Made by a program: the position numbers and the translations under genes. Below, in pieces: positions 1 through 5,202 of a stretch of 10,984 nt of DNA. The notes beneath the pieces are model-generated. The model was given only the letters and a program-made list of their open reading frames with translations, was not told where the DNA came from and searched no databases. The stretch's first letter is position 1. The number at the start of each line of letters is the position of its first letter. Origin of the DNA: an uncultured Clostridia bacterium (GTDB taxonomy: Bacteria; Bacillota; Clostridia; Christensenellales; UBA1242); NCBI GenBank assembly GCA_934754495.1, contig CAKVHW010000010.1, positions 1 through 10,984 on the forward strand, written 5' to 3'.

Positions 1-99
1 CGTATTGCTGAAGAAATGCTAGAAGGCAACATCCTAAAAGGTGATACAATTATAATTTCTGCTAAAAACGACAAACATACACTTAGCGTTGAAAGATAA
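1..99 (+). CDS. C-terminal end of a Clp-family AAA+ ATPase (ClpC/ClpB type), partial
   Basis: The window opens inside an open frame that ends in TAA at 97-99, giving 33 residues that begin RIAEEMLEGNILKGDT. The pattern (I/L)AEE(M/I)LEG.I..GDT followed by a short beta-rich tail is the usual ending of the second ATPase module (D2-small domain) of class I Clp/Hsp100 unfoldases. These unfold proteins for ClpP or for refolding in the cytoplasm. Too little is present to separate ClpC, ClpA, ClpE and ClpB, so no symbol is given. The family call rests only on this tail. The full upstream gene would settle it. Confidence 0.7.
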   Translation, partial: RIAEEMLEGNILKGDTIIISAKNDKHTLSVER

Positions 100-113
100 A
101 TATAAGACATATT

Positions 114-140
114 GCAAAACAATTTGCCTTTTTTTATTTA
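114..140 (+). terminator. Weak intrinsic terminator candidate after the Clp gene
   Basis: A 5-bp stem (GCAAA at 114-118, TTTGC at 123-127) with a 4-nt loop is followed by a run of seven T and further T-rich sequence. The stem is short, so the call is tentative. Its position just after the stop codon and before the hpf promoter supports it. Confidence 0.35.
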
Positions 141-146
141 ATTTGT

Positions 147-175
147 TTGGTTATTTAGGTAATATTTGATAAAAT
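147..175 (+). promoter_or_regulatory. Candidate sigma-A promoter for hpf
   Basis: TTGGTT (147-152) and TAAAAT (170-175) are separated by 17 nt and lie about 28 nt upstream of the hpf start, with an AGGAGA ribosome site at 191-196. The -10 is good and the -35 only partial. In AT-rich DNA such matches are easy to find, so confidence is moderate. Confidence 0.4.
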
Positions 176-203
176 AATAATACATAAAAAAGGAGAAACA
201 TTT

Positions 204-728
204 ATGACAGTAAAATATTATGTAAAAGATTATAAAATTACTCAAAACTTTAAGGATATTTTAGAGAAAAAACTTTCAAAACTTGATAAGTATTTCGCTA
301 AAGATTATGATGTTAAAGTTGCTTGTAGCACTCAAAACAAACAAGAAAAACTAGAAATTACCATTAATGCAGATGGTTTATATATTCGTAGCGAAGTTGC
401 TAGCGATAATATGTACAACAACATTGACCTAGCTATGCCAAAAATTGAAAAACAAATTGTAAAGAATGGCGAAAGATACAAACAAAAATTTAAAAACGTG
501 GAAAAGGCTACTTTTGAATACATTTCAGAAATGCCAGTTGTTGCTAATGGCAAAGTTGTTAAAGAAAAACATTTTGAACTAGAACCTATTACGCTTTCTG
601 ATGCTGAAGCACAAATGGAAGCATTGGGACACAACTTCTTTATCTTCTTGAATGCTGAAACTGGACTAGTAAGTGTGTTATACAAACGTAACGACCAAGA
701 CCTAGGTCTTATCGATATAACTTATTAA
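204..728 (+). CDS. hpf: Long-form ribosome hibernation promoting factor (HPF)
   Basis: A 174-residue protein with the two domains of long HPF. Residues 1 to about 98 form the S30AE (YfiA/HPF) fold, which binds the decoding channel of the 30S subunit. Residues about 121-174 carry the C-terminal dimerisation domain, with the typical stretch GHNFFIFLNAETG, then YKRND and LGLI. In Firmicutes, long HPF joins two 70S ribosomes into inactive 100S dimers in stationary phase or under stress, and the C-terminal domain does the pairing. The ATG has AGGAGA at 191-196, seven bases upstream. The gene is alone in its transcription unit, with a promoter upstream and a strong terminator directly after the stop. 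No key region is missing, and the length is normal for the long form. Confidence 0.95.
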   Translation: MTVKYYVKDYKITQNFKDILEKKLSKLDKYFAKDYDVKVACSTQNKQEKLEITINADGLYIRSEVASDNMYNNIDLAMPKIEKQIVKNGERYKQKFKNVEKATFEYISEMPVVANGKVVKEKHFELEPITLSDAEAQMEALGHNFFIFLNAETGLVSVLYKRNDQDLGLIDITY

Positions 729-732
729 TAAA

Positions 733-769
733 AAAAACCACAGTTTTATTTGACTGTGGTTTTTGTTTT
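733..769 (+). terminator. Strong intrinsic terminator after hpf
   Basis: A perfect 12-bp stem (733-744 paired with 753-764) has an 8-nt loop. The descending arm runs into a T tract, which continues after a single G. The GC core is CCACAG/CTGTGG. It begins five bases after the hpf stop codon. Confidence 0.9.
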
Positions 770-785
770 ATAAATGTAATTTTAC

Positions 786-814
786 TTTACAAAACAAAAA
801 TTTTTTATTATATT
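786..814 (+). promoter_or_regulatory. Candidate promoter for the ABC-like/PucR-like pair
   Basis: TTTACA (786-791) and TATATT (809-814) have a 17-nt spacer and each matches consensus at five of six positions. The predicted start near 821 would leave a leader of only about ten bases, with AAGGTG (820-825) at its very edge. An overlapping TATACT at 814-819 is an alternative -10. Confidence 0.4.
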
Positions 815-830
815 ATACTAAGGTGAAAAT

Positions 831-1478
831 ATGATAGAACTTAAGAATGTGTATTTAAGATACACCAAAGATTTTAATGTTTTGCAAGACGTTTCGTTTA
901 GAATAAAAATGGGCGAAAAAGCTGTTTTGTACGGTACAGAAGCAAGCGGAAAGAGTTCGCTACTTCGTACAATTGTTGGAATTGAAACACCGCTAAAAGG
1001 TGAAGTGTATATTAAAGGTATTCCTGCAAATAAGGTTGATTACAAAAATCAAGTTGCACTTGGTTTTTTGCCTAGCCACCCAGCATTTATGGAAAACAAA
1101 ACTCTATTAAAAAACCTAGAATACCCACTAAAAATACGTAAGGTTAATAAAAACCTTCAAAATGTTAAAATTAACAATGTTTTGGTTAGTTATGGTCTTA
1201 CAGCATTAAAAGATGTTAAAGTTAAAGATTTATCATACTTTGACCGCATTAAGTTGTGTCTAGCACGTTTTGCACTTAGAAATATCGAGGTTTTTGTTAT
1301 TGATGATGTGTTTAAAAGCCTTAACGATGGCGAAAGTAAAAAAATTGCCGAGTACATAAACGACTTAATTATGGTTAACAATGCAACTGCTATTGTTGCT
1401 GTTAGCAATGAAAATCTTGTTAAAAAAATTGGAGGAAAAAAGCTTACCATTGATAATGGTTGCGTAACTGAATTATGA
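831..1478 (+). CDS. Degenerate ABC-type ATPase, FtsE-like fold, probably not hydrolytic
   Basis: A 215-residue protein co-linear with a single ABC nucleotide-binding domain of the FtsE/LolD size class. Walker A is intact (G35 to S42, GTEASGKS). Aligning by eye to FtsE-type proteins, the other catalytic elements are altered. The Q-loop Gln is Ser82. The LSGGQ signature is LSYFD (134-138), followed by the expected LAR (144-146). The Walker B pair DE is Asp158-Asp159 with no following Pro. The D-loop Asp is Asn165, and the H-switch His is Ser192. The fold and perhaps ATP binding should persist, but normal dimer-driven hydrolysis is doubtful. There are no membrane segments and no permease next door. 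The gene overlaps the downstream HTH gene by four bases (ATGA), which suggests translational coupling. AAGGTG at 820-825 serves the ATG. Function is unknown; a nucleotide-sensing or scaffold role is inference. Confidence 0.8.
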   Translation: MIELKNVYLRYTKDFNVLQDVSFRIKMGEKAVLYGTEASGKSSLLRTIVGIETPLKGEVYIKGIPANKVDYKNQVALGFLPSHPAFMENKTLLKNLEYPLKIRKVNKNLQNVKINNVLVSYGLTALKDVKVKDLSYFDRIKLCLARFALRNIEVFVIDDVFKSLNDGESKKIAEYINDLIMVNNATAIVAVSNENLVKKIGGKKLTIDNGCVTEL

Positions 1479-1834
1479 TTGAAAAAACATTGACTGAAAA
1501 AATAAAACAAGAATGTATGAATGTTTTGTCTAGTGAAAAAATTTTTAACAATTGTGATGTTGAATTTTTAGAAAAATACAAAAAACTATACCAAATAAAG
1601 CCAGTTTTGCTTGTTTTGGATAGTGACGAACTTGTTGAAACTGCTAAGATTTTTTTAAAAAACAATCTTAATATTACTTCTGCAAGTAAGCAGGGTTATA
1701 TGCACCGCAATACACTAATTTACAGAATTGAAAAAATTAAACGTCTTATTGGACTTGATATTAGATGTTTTGATGAAGCGGTTGTGTTTCAAAACTTAGT
1801 TATGTTTTACGAAATGTTAAAAAATGTTAAATAG
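1475..1834 (+). CDS. Small PucR/CdaR-type helix-turn-helix protein
   Basis: A 119-residue protein whose second half (about 53-118) matches the PucR C-terminal helix-turn-helix: an N-terminal helix with LVETAKIFLKNN, then HRNTLIYRIEKI (77-88), then IGLD and a final hydrophobic helix. The HRNTL.YR core is the family hallmark. Full PucR/CdaR/SdaR regulators carry 200-400 residues of effector-sensing domain before this HTH. Here only about 50 residues precede it, with no recognisable sensor. The start ATG overlaps the stop of the ABC-like gene (ATGA). The pair is therefore one transcription unit and probably functions together, perhaps with the ABC-like protein supplying the missing sensory part; that is inference. 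Target genes cannot be read from the sequence. Confidence 0.75.
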   Translation: MIEKTLTEKIKQECMNVLSSEKIFNNCDVEFLEKYKKLYQIKPVLLVLDSDELVETAKIFLKNNLNITSASKQGYMHRNTLIYRIEKIKRLIGLDIRCFDEAVVFQNLVMFYEMLKNVK

Positions 1835-1862
1835 AGTGATTTATTAGTCATTCTATTTTTTT
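1830..1862. terminator. Bidirectional terminator between convergent genes
   Basis: A 10-bp stem (1830-1839 with 1848-1857, one G-T pair) and an 8-nt loop precede a T run on the plus strand. On the minus strand the same hairpin is followed by a T-rich stretch reading into the end of the HTH gene. The stop codons of both convergent genes (TAG at 1832-1834, minus-strand TGA at 1848-1850) lie inside the two arms, an economical arrangement. Confidence 0.75.
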
Positions 1863-2231
1863 ATAACTTGAAATACTTACTTGATTGGTGACCACATCTT
1901 CTGGTTCTTCAATTTCTGGCTGAGAACTAAACGACTTTATTATCTCGCTTAGGTCGCCAGTATTGCCACCCATAAGCATTGGCAAAACAAGTTGGAGCAT
2001 ATCATTTTGCGATATGCTTTTTTTATTGTTCATCATTTTTAAAAGTGGCAACAACTTTGCAATGTCAAAACTAGGTTGTGGTGATTGCGAAGGCGCAGAA
2101 AGAGTTGACACGCTTTGCCGTTCGCTTAAAATCTTATTTTCTTTAATAGTTTCTTGACCTTCCTTGGTGTAATTAGTAGGGAATATTCCATACGGATATT
2201 CCTGCATATATACTTGTTCGGTGTTTTCCAA
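1848..2231 (-). CDS. Unrecognised 127-residue protein with a helical, Leu/Met-rich core
   Basis: I do not recognise a family. The start is a TTG at 2231, chosen because GGAGAG lies five bases upstream of it (plus-strand 2237-2242). The nearby upstream ATG (2244) is out of frame. Residues 1-50 are polar and look disordered, with a Tyr/Pro-rich patch near 8-21 and a Ser/Pro/Gln-rich linker at 45-54. Residues about 55-101 look like two amphipathic helices (FDIAKLLPLLKMMNN and MLQLVLPMLMGG, then LSEIIKSF). The tail from 102 is acidic and polar. There is no signal peptide and no convincing membrane span. It is transcribed divergently from the 90-residue protein and subtilase, with a symmetric AT palindrome between them. 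The frame lacks internal stops over 127 codons and has a good ribosome site, so it is probably a real gene. Confidence 0.7.
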   Translation of the reverse strand: MENTEQVYMQEYPYGIFPTNYTKEGQETIKENKILSERQSVSTLSAPSQSPQPSFDIAKLLPLLKMMNNKKSISQNDMLQLVLPMLMGGNTGDLSEIIKSFSSQPEIEEPEDVVTNQVSISSYKKIE

Positions 2232-2256
2232 AATTACTCTCCATTAAATAAACATT

Positions 2257-2278
2257 ATTATATATGCAATCATATAAT
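2257..2278. promoter_or_regulatory. Symmetric divergent promoter region with back-to-back TATAAT boxes
   Basis: ATTATAT (2257-2263) and ATATAAT (2272-2278) form a perfect 7-bp inverted repeat with an 8-nt centre. Each arm contains a TATAAT, one on the minus strand (plus 2257-2262, towards the 127-residue gene) and one on the plus strand (2273-2278, towards 2305). No convincing -35 is seen for either, which fits activator use or an alternative sigma factor, or chance in AT-rich DNA. Confidence 0.45.
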
Positions 2279-2304
2279 GAAATAGTTAATAAGGGGGAAA
2301 AGTT

Positions 2305-2577
2305 ATGACTAAATTTAGTGAATACATAAAAAAAGATTTGCCTAAGGAGAACCCATTAGATGATGTAAAATCAGCAGAAATAAACGATGCACTTAATAAA
2401 TATAGTGGCTACTCTAATGACGAACTTATGGCGGAATTTATAAAACAAACAAATGCACAAAAACAAGCCGGAAATTATGATTCTAAAAAAATTGAAAATG
2501 TAAAAAATACACTTATGCCGTATTTGAATGCCGAACAGCAAAAAAGACTAAACGAAATAATGAAAATGGTGGAATAA
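2305..2577 (+). CDS. Unrecognised small helical protein upstream of the subtilase
   Basis: A 90-residue protein of unknown family. AGGGGG at 2292-2297, seven bases before the ATG, is a strong ribosome site. It is highly charged and appears all helical, with no signal peptide or membrane segment. The middle (about 35-50, YSGYSNDELMAEFIKQ) and the end (about 60-90, with LMPYLNAEQQKRLNEIM) read as two amphipathic helices. The subtilase starts two bases after its stop, so the two are almost certainly co-translated. Possible roles are a protease partner, inhibitor or substrate adaptor; none is shown by sequence. It shares a helical, Leu/Met-rich style with the divergent 127-residue protein but no clear homology. 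Confidence 0.75.
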   Translation: MTKFSEYIKKDLPKENPLDDVKSAEINDALNKYSGYSNDELMAEFIKQTNAQKQAGNYDSKKIENVKNTLMPYLNAEQQKRLNEIMKMVE

Positions 2578-2579
2578 CA

Positions 2580-3710
2580 ATGCTACAAAAAATAGAACCA
2601 AACATCTTAAAAAGTGTGTATGTTGAAGGGGTTAATCACGAGATTGACTGTGTGCTTTTGGCGGGCGATTATTATAAGGTTAAAAACAAATTAAATCGTA
2701 ATTTTAAGCCAATATATTATCCTTTTATAAATGCTTTTGGTGTAAAATTAAACTATAAAAATATGCTTGATTTGGCAAGTTTAAACGAAGTGAAGTATAT
2801 TACGCAAGTAAGCAAAGTTACCACATGTGTTAATGTTGCAAATAAGATTTTAAATACTAGTGGACACTCTAACACTTTAGGTGCTTTTACAACAGTCGTG
2901 ATTGATACAGGCATTTTTCCTCACCTTGACTTTATGGTTCCTAGAAAAAAACTTATAAAATTTATTGATCTTGTAAATGGCAAAGATTACCCATATGATG
3001 ATAATGGGCATGGTACATTTGTGTGTGGGGCGTTGTGTGGTGGTGGTACTGTTAGTCCAAAGCACACAGGTATAGACCCACTAACTAATTTAATTGTAAT
3101 AAAAGCCTTAGACCAAAATGGTGAAACTGGTGCAAACTCAATTTTGACTGCAATGCAATGGGTTTATGAAAACCGCAAAGCATATAATATACGGTTAATG
3201 TGCATGAGTTTTGGTAGTGTTGCACTTGGTAAAAACGACCCCCTTATGATGGGTGCCGAAAAACTATGGGACAGCGGAATCGTTGTTGTGAGTGCTGCAG
3301 GCAATAGCGGACCACAAGCAGAAACAATTAAGTCGCCAGGCAGTAGTTATAAAATAATAACGGTTGGTGCACTTGATGATAAGCGTGTTAAAGATACACC
3401 GCAATACGATAAGTTTCAAGTGGCAGATTTTTCAAGTCGTGGACCAATCAACAACATGTATAAGCCAGATGTTTTGGCATCAGGGGTGGATGTAACAGGG
3501 CTTAGTGGTAAAGGGCTTTACACCATAATGTCTGGCACATCGGTTAGTACACCAATGGTGGCAGGAGTGTGTAGTAGGCTAATAAAACAATACCCAAATT
3601 ATTCGCCAGATAGAATAAAAAAGTTGTTGATTTCATCGTGCGAGCCAATCACTTTTGACCGCAATAGTGAAGGATTTGGTTGGATAAACGGTGAAAAACT
3701 TTTTAATTAG
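2580..3710 (+). CDS. Intracellular subtilisin-like serine protease (S8, AprX-like)
   Basis: A 376-residue S8 peptidase with the full catalytic set: Asp109 in VVIDTG, His144 in NGHGTFVCG, oxyanion Asn242 in AAGNSGP, and Ser321 in SGTSVSTPMVAG. About 100 residues precede the catalytic domain and resemble a short propeptide-like region. There is no signal peptide, so it should act in the cytoplasm or, in a spore-former, inside a spore compartment. Overall organisation resembles Bacillus AprX. The Csp germination proteases of clostridia are also S8 but are usually longer. ATG follows the 90-residue gene by two bases, with a GGTGGA ribosome site inside that gene. Its 3' end overlaps the convergent cysteine desulfurase gene by eight bases, with no terminator in between. 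The protease call is secure; the biological substrate is unknown. Confidence 0.92.
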   Translation: MLQKIEPNILKSVYVEGVNHEIDCVLLAGDYYKVKNKLNRNFKPIYYPFINAFGVKLNYKNMLDLASLNEVKYITQVSKVTTCVNVANKILNTSGHSNTLGAFTTVVIDTGIFPHLDFMVPRKKLIKFIDLVNGKDYPYDDNGHGTFVCGALCGGGTVSPKHTGIDPLTNLIVIKALDQNGETGANSILTAMQWVYENRKAYNIRLMCMSFGSVALGKNDPLMMGAEKLWDSGIVVVSAAGNSGPQAETIKSPGSSYKIITVGALDDKRVKDTPQYDKFQVADFSSRGPINNMYKPDVLASGVDVTGLSGKGLYTIMSGTSVSTPMVAGVCSRLIKQYPNYSPDRIKKLLISSCEPITFDRNSEGFGWINGEKLFN

Positions 3711-4812
3711 CCTTTAGTACCTTAACAAGCCTTTTTATGTCGTGTGTTGTGTTAAAAGCACCAATGCTTGCTCTAACCATTCCTTGCTTTAAAGTTCTAT
3801 AATACCTATGAACAAGCGGTGCGCATTGTAGTCCTGTGCGAACACAAATACCATGACTATTTAGTATTTCCCCCATGTCGCTACTTGTTTTTTTGCGGTG
3901 ATTAAATGCAATTACACCGTTTTCAGGAAATGTTGAATAAACCACATAATTAGGTAATTTTTTAATTTCGCTATACAACATTTTGCCTAGATATGCAATA
4001 TGAGAGTTAAGTCTATCAAAGCGGTTTTCAACATATTTTACACCAGCTCCAAGCCCCAAGATGCATGGCATACTTAAAGTGCCACTTTCTAACCCTTCTG
4101 GGCTTTGAGTAGGTTGAACAATGCTTTCACTAAATGTACCTGTTCCACCTGTTTTGATTGGCTTTATTTCTATATCATTAAAAATAAGCACACCAATTCC
4201 TTGTGGGGCATAAAAGCCTTTGTGACCTGCAATTGAAATCATATTAATGCCAAGTTTTTTAATGTCAATTCGTTTGTGCCCAGCACTTTGTGCAATGTCA
4301 ACCATATACTTTAAGTTGTGGGCTTTGGCTATTCTTCCTACGGCTTCAATGTTGTTTTCGTTGCCGGTGACATTGCTTATGTGAATACAAGTAATTAAGT
4401 ATGTATTTGGTTTTATTGCTCTTTCAATGTCTTTGGGGTCTATACTGCCATTTTTAGGTTCTACTATGGTGTAGGTAATTAGTCCTTTGATTTTCAAGTC
4501 TTCTAATGTTCTAAGTGTGCTATTGTGTTCTAGTGCGGTGGTTATTATGTGACCGCCTTTTTTCACACTTCCTCTAAGGGCAAGGTTTATGGCACTTGTG
4601 CAACTTGATGTAAAAACCACATTTTCAGGGTTGGCATTAAAGTGATTAGCAAGTAGTTCTCGAACTTTTAAAACTTGCATACCGCCGTCTACCGCCAAAT
4701 TGTATCCGCCACGGCTAGAGTTAACACTATACTTTTTTAAGCCCATAAGCGTGGCTTTTTTTACACAGTGTGGTTTAAAGTGAGTTGTGGAAGAATTATC
4801 GAGATATATCAA
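3703..4812 (-). CDS. Cysteine desulfurase, class V aminotransferase of the selenium-associated EF2568-like group
   Basis: A 369-residue fold-type I PLP enzyme. Visible are YLDNSSTT at the N-terminus, His96 (ALEHNS) for stacking on PLP, Asp172 and Gln175 (VDIAQSAGH), the PLP-binding Lys198 (SIAGHKG), and the catalytic Cys330 in RTGLQCAP. Such enzymes take sulfur, or selenium from selenocysteine, from the amino acid as an enzyme persulfide. The RxGxxCAP site and the divergent DUF3343 neighbour suggest the family first noted beside selenium genes in Enterococcus (EF2568 group) rather than housekeeping IscS or SufS. No SufBCDU or Isc genes are nearby. The start is TTG at 4812 with AAGGAG seven bases upstream (plus 4820-4825). 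The 3' end overlaps the subtilase by eight bases. Assignment to the selenium group is by motif and context only. Confidence 0.88.
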   Translation of the reverse strand: MIYLDNSSTTHFKPHCVKKATLMGLKKYSVNSSRGGYNLAVDGGMQVLKVRELLANHFNANPENVVFTSSCTSAINLALRGSVKKGGHIITTALEHNSTLRTLEDLKIKGLITYTIVEPKNGSIDPKDIERAIKPNTYLITCIHISNVTGNENNIEAVGRIAKAHNLKYMVDIAQSAGHKRIDIKKLGINMISIAGHKGFYAPQGIGVLIFNDIEIKPIKTGGTGTFSESIVQPTQSPEGLESGTLSMPCILGLGAGVKYVENRFDRLNSHIAYLGKMLYSEIKKLPNYVVYSTFPENGVIAFNHRKKTSSDMGEILNSHGICVRTGLQCAPLVHRYYRTLKQGMVRASIGAFNTTHDIKRLVKVLKAN

Positions 4813-4830
4813 TAGTTTACTCCTTTTTTA

Positions 4831-4860
4831 TTAACAAAATATATTCATAATTAATATTAT
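4831..4860 (+). promoter_or_regulatory. Promoter for the DUF3343 gene
   Basis: TTAACA (4831-4836) and TATTAT (4855-4860) each match consensus at five of six positions, with an 18-nt spacer. The ribosome site AAGGAG follows at 4887-4892 and the ATG at 4900. Confidence 0.55.
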
Positions 4861-4863
4861 GAA
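4844..4863. promoter_or_regulatory. Perfect hyphenated palindrome over the -10 box, candidate operator
   Basis: TTCATAAT (4844-4851) and ATTATGAA (4856-4863) are exact inverted repeats around a 4-nt centre, in the 87-bp gap between the divergent desulfurase and DUF3343 genes. The right arm and centre cover the plus-strand -10 hexamer. Operator-type symmetry at a divergent promoter suggests a dimeric regulator. No T run follows, so it is not a terminator. Confidence 0.45.
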
Positions 4864-4899
4864 GTGAGCCACAAAAATGTTTTAGAAAGGAGAAATATT

Positions 4900-5157
4900 A
4901 TGTATGTAGTTGCGGTTTTTATTAATAGAACACAGGCTTTGCAATTTGCGGAAGTTTTAAGAAGAATGGGTGTGCAGTGTAATATCATTAACACTCCACG
5001 AGAAATATCAAATTCGTGCGGTCTTGCTGTAATGTTTCAAAGTGTAAAACTTGGCAGGGCAAGAGTAGTGTTAAATAGCGGAAACTTTACTGGTTTTAAA
5101 GGGTTTTATAATAAAAAAAACACTTTAAATGGTGCGGTTTATGAGAGAGTAAACTAA
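4900..5157 (+). CDS. DUF3343 putative Se/S carrier-like protein
   Basis: An 85-residue protein starting at the ATG at 4900, which has AAGGAG seven bases upstream. An in-frame GTG at 4864 would add 12 residues but has no ribosome site. The family signature is clear: an N-terminal strand and helix with NRTQALQFAEVLRRMG (9-24), then TPREISNSCGLAV (32-44) with the conserved Cys40. DUF3343 proteins are described as putative selenium/sulfur carriers and often sit beside selD, yedF or EF2568-type desulfurases. Here the divergent neighbour is such a desulfurase, so Cys40 plausibly accepts persulfide or selenide from it (inference). No selD lies in this window. A candidate operator overlaps its promoter. 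Confidence 0.88.
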   Translation: MYVVAVFINRTQALQFAEVLRRMGVQCNIINTPREISNSCGLAVMFQSVKLGRARVVLNSGNFTGFKGFYNKKNTLNGAVYERVN

Positions 5158-5185
5158 ATAAATGTACTTTACTATTAATATATTT

Positions 5186-5194
5186 TGTGATAAT
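5186..5194 (+). promoter_or_regulatory. Extended -10 promoter directly against the nth start codon
   Basis: TG-T-GATAAT (5186-5194) is an extended -10, and an overlapping perfect TATAAT lies at 5194-5199. Transcription would begin at about 5201-5206, on top of the ATG at 5203. No ribosome site precedes that ATG. No clear -35 is seen; TTTACT at 5168-5173 is at suboptimal spacing. Confidence 0.4.
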
Positions 5195-5202
5195 ATAATT
5201 GT

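Noticed and set aside
1190..1665. Minus-strand open frames of 106 and 73 codons over the ABC/HTH pair
   Set aside because: They lie opposite well-supported genes, have no ribosome sites, and show the hydrophobic Ser/Phe/Leu-rich composition of antisense shadows.
2231..2244. Minus-strand ATG at 2244 as the start of the 127-residue gene
   Set aside because: It is 13 bases upstream and out of frame. The GGAGAG there serves the in-frame TTG at 2231.
2248..2278. Sporulation sigma-E/sigma-K type -10 (CATATAAT) for the 90-residue gene and subtilase
   Set aside because: The -10 fits loosely, but I could not find a matching -35 at proper spacing, so a sporulation promoter is not supported.
4864..4899. 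In-frame GTG start adding 12 residues to the DUF3343 protein
   Set aside because: No ribosome site precedes it, it lies at the predicted transcription start, and the ATG at 4900 has a strong AAGGAG and matches where the family begins.
4864..5157. Selenocysteine (in-frame TGA) in the desulfurase or DUF3343 protein
   Set aside because: Both frames run uninterrupted, and the key positions are ordinary cysteines (Cys330, Cys40).
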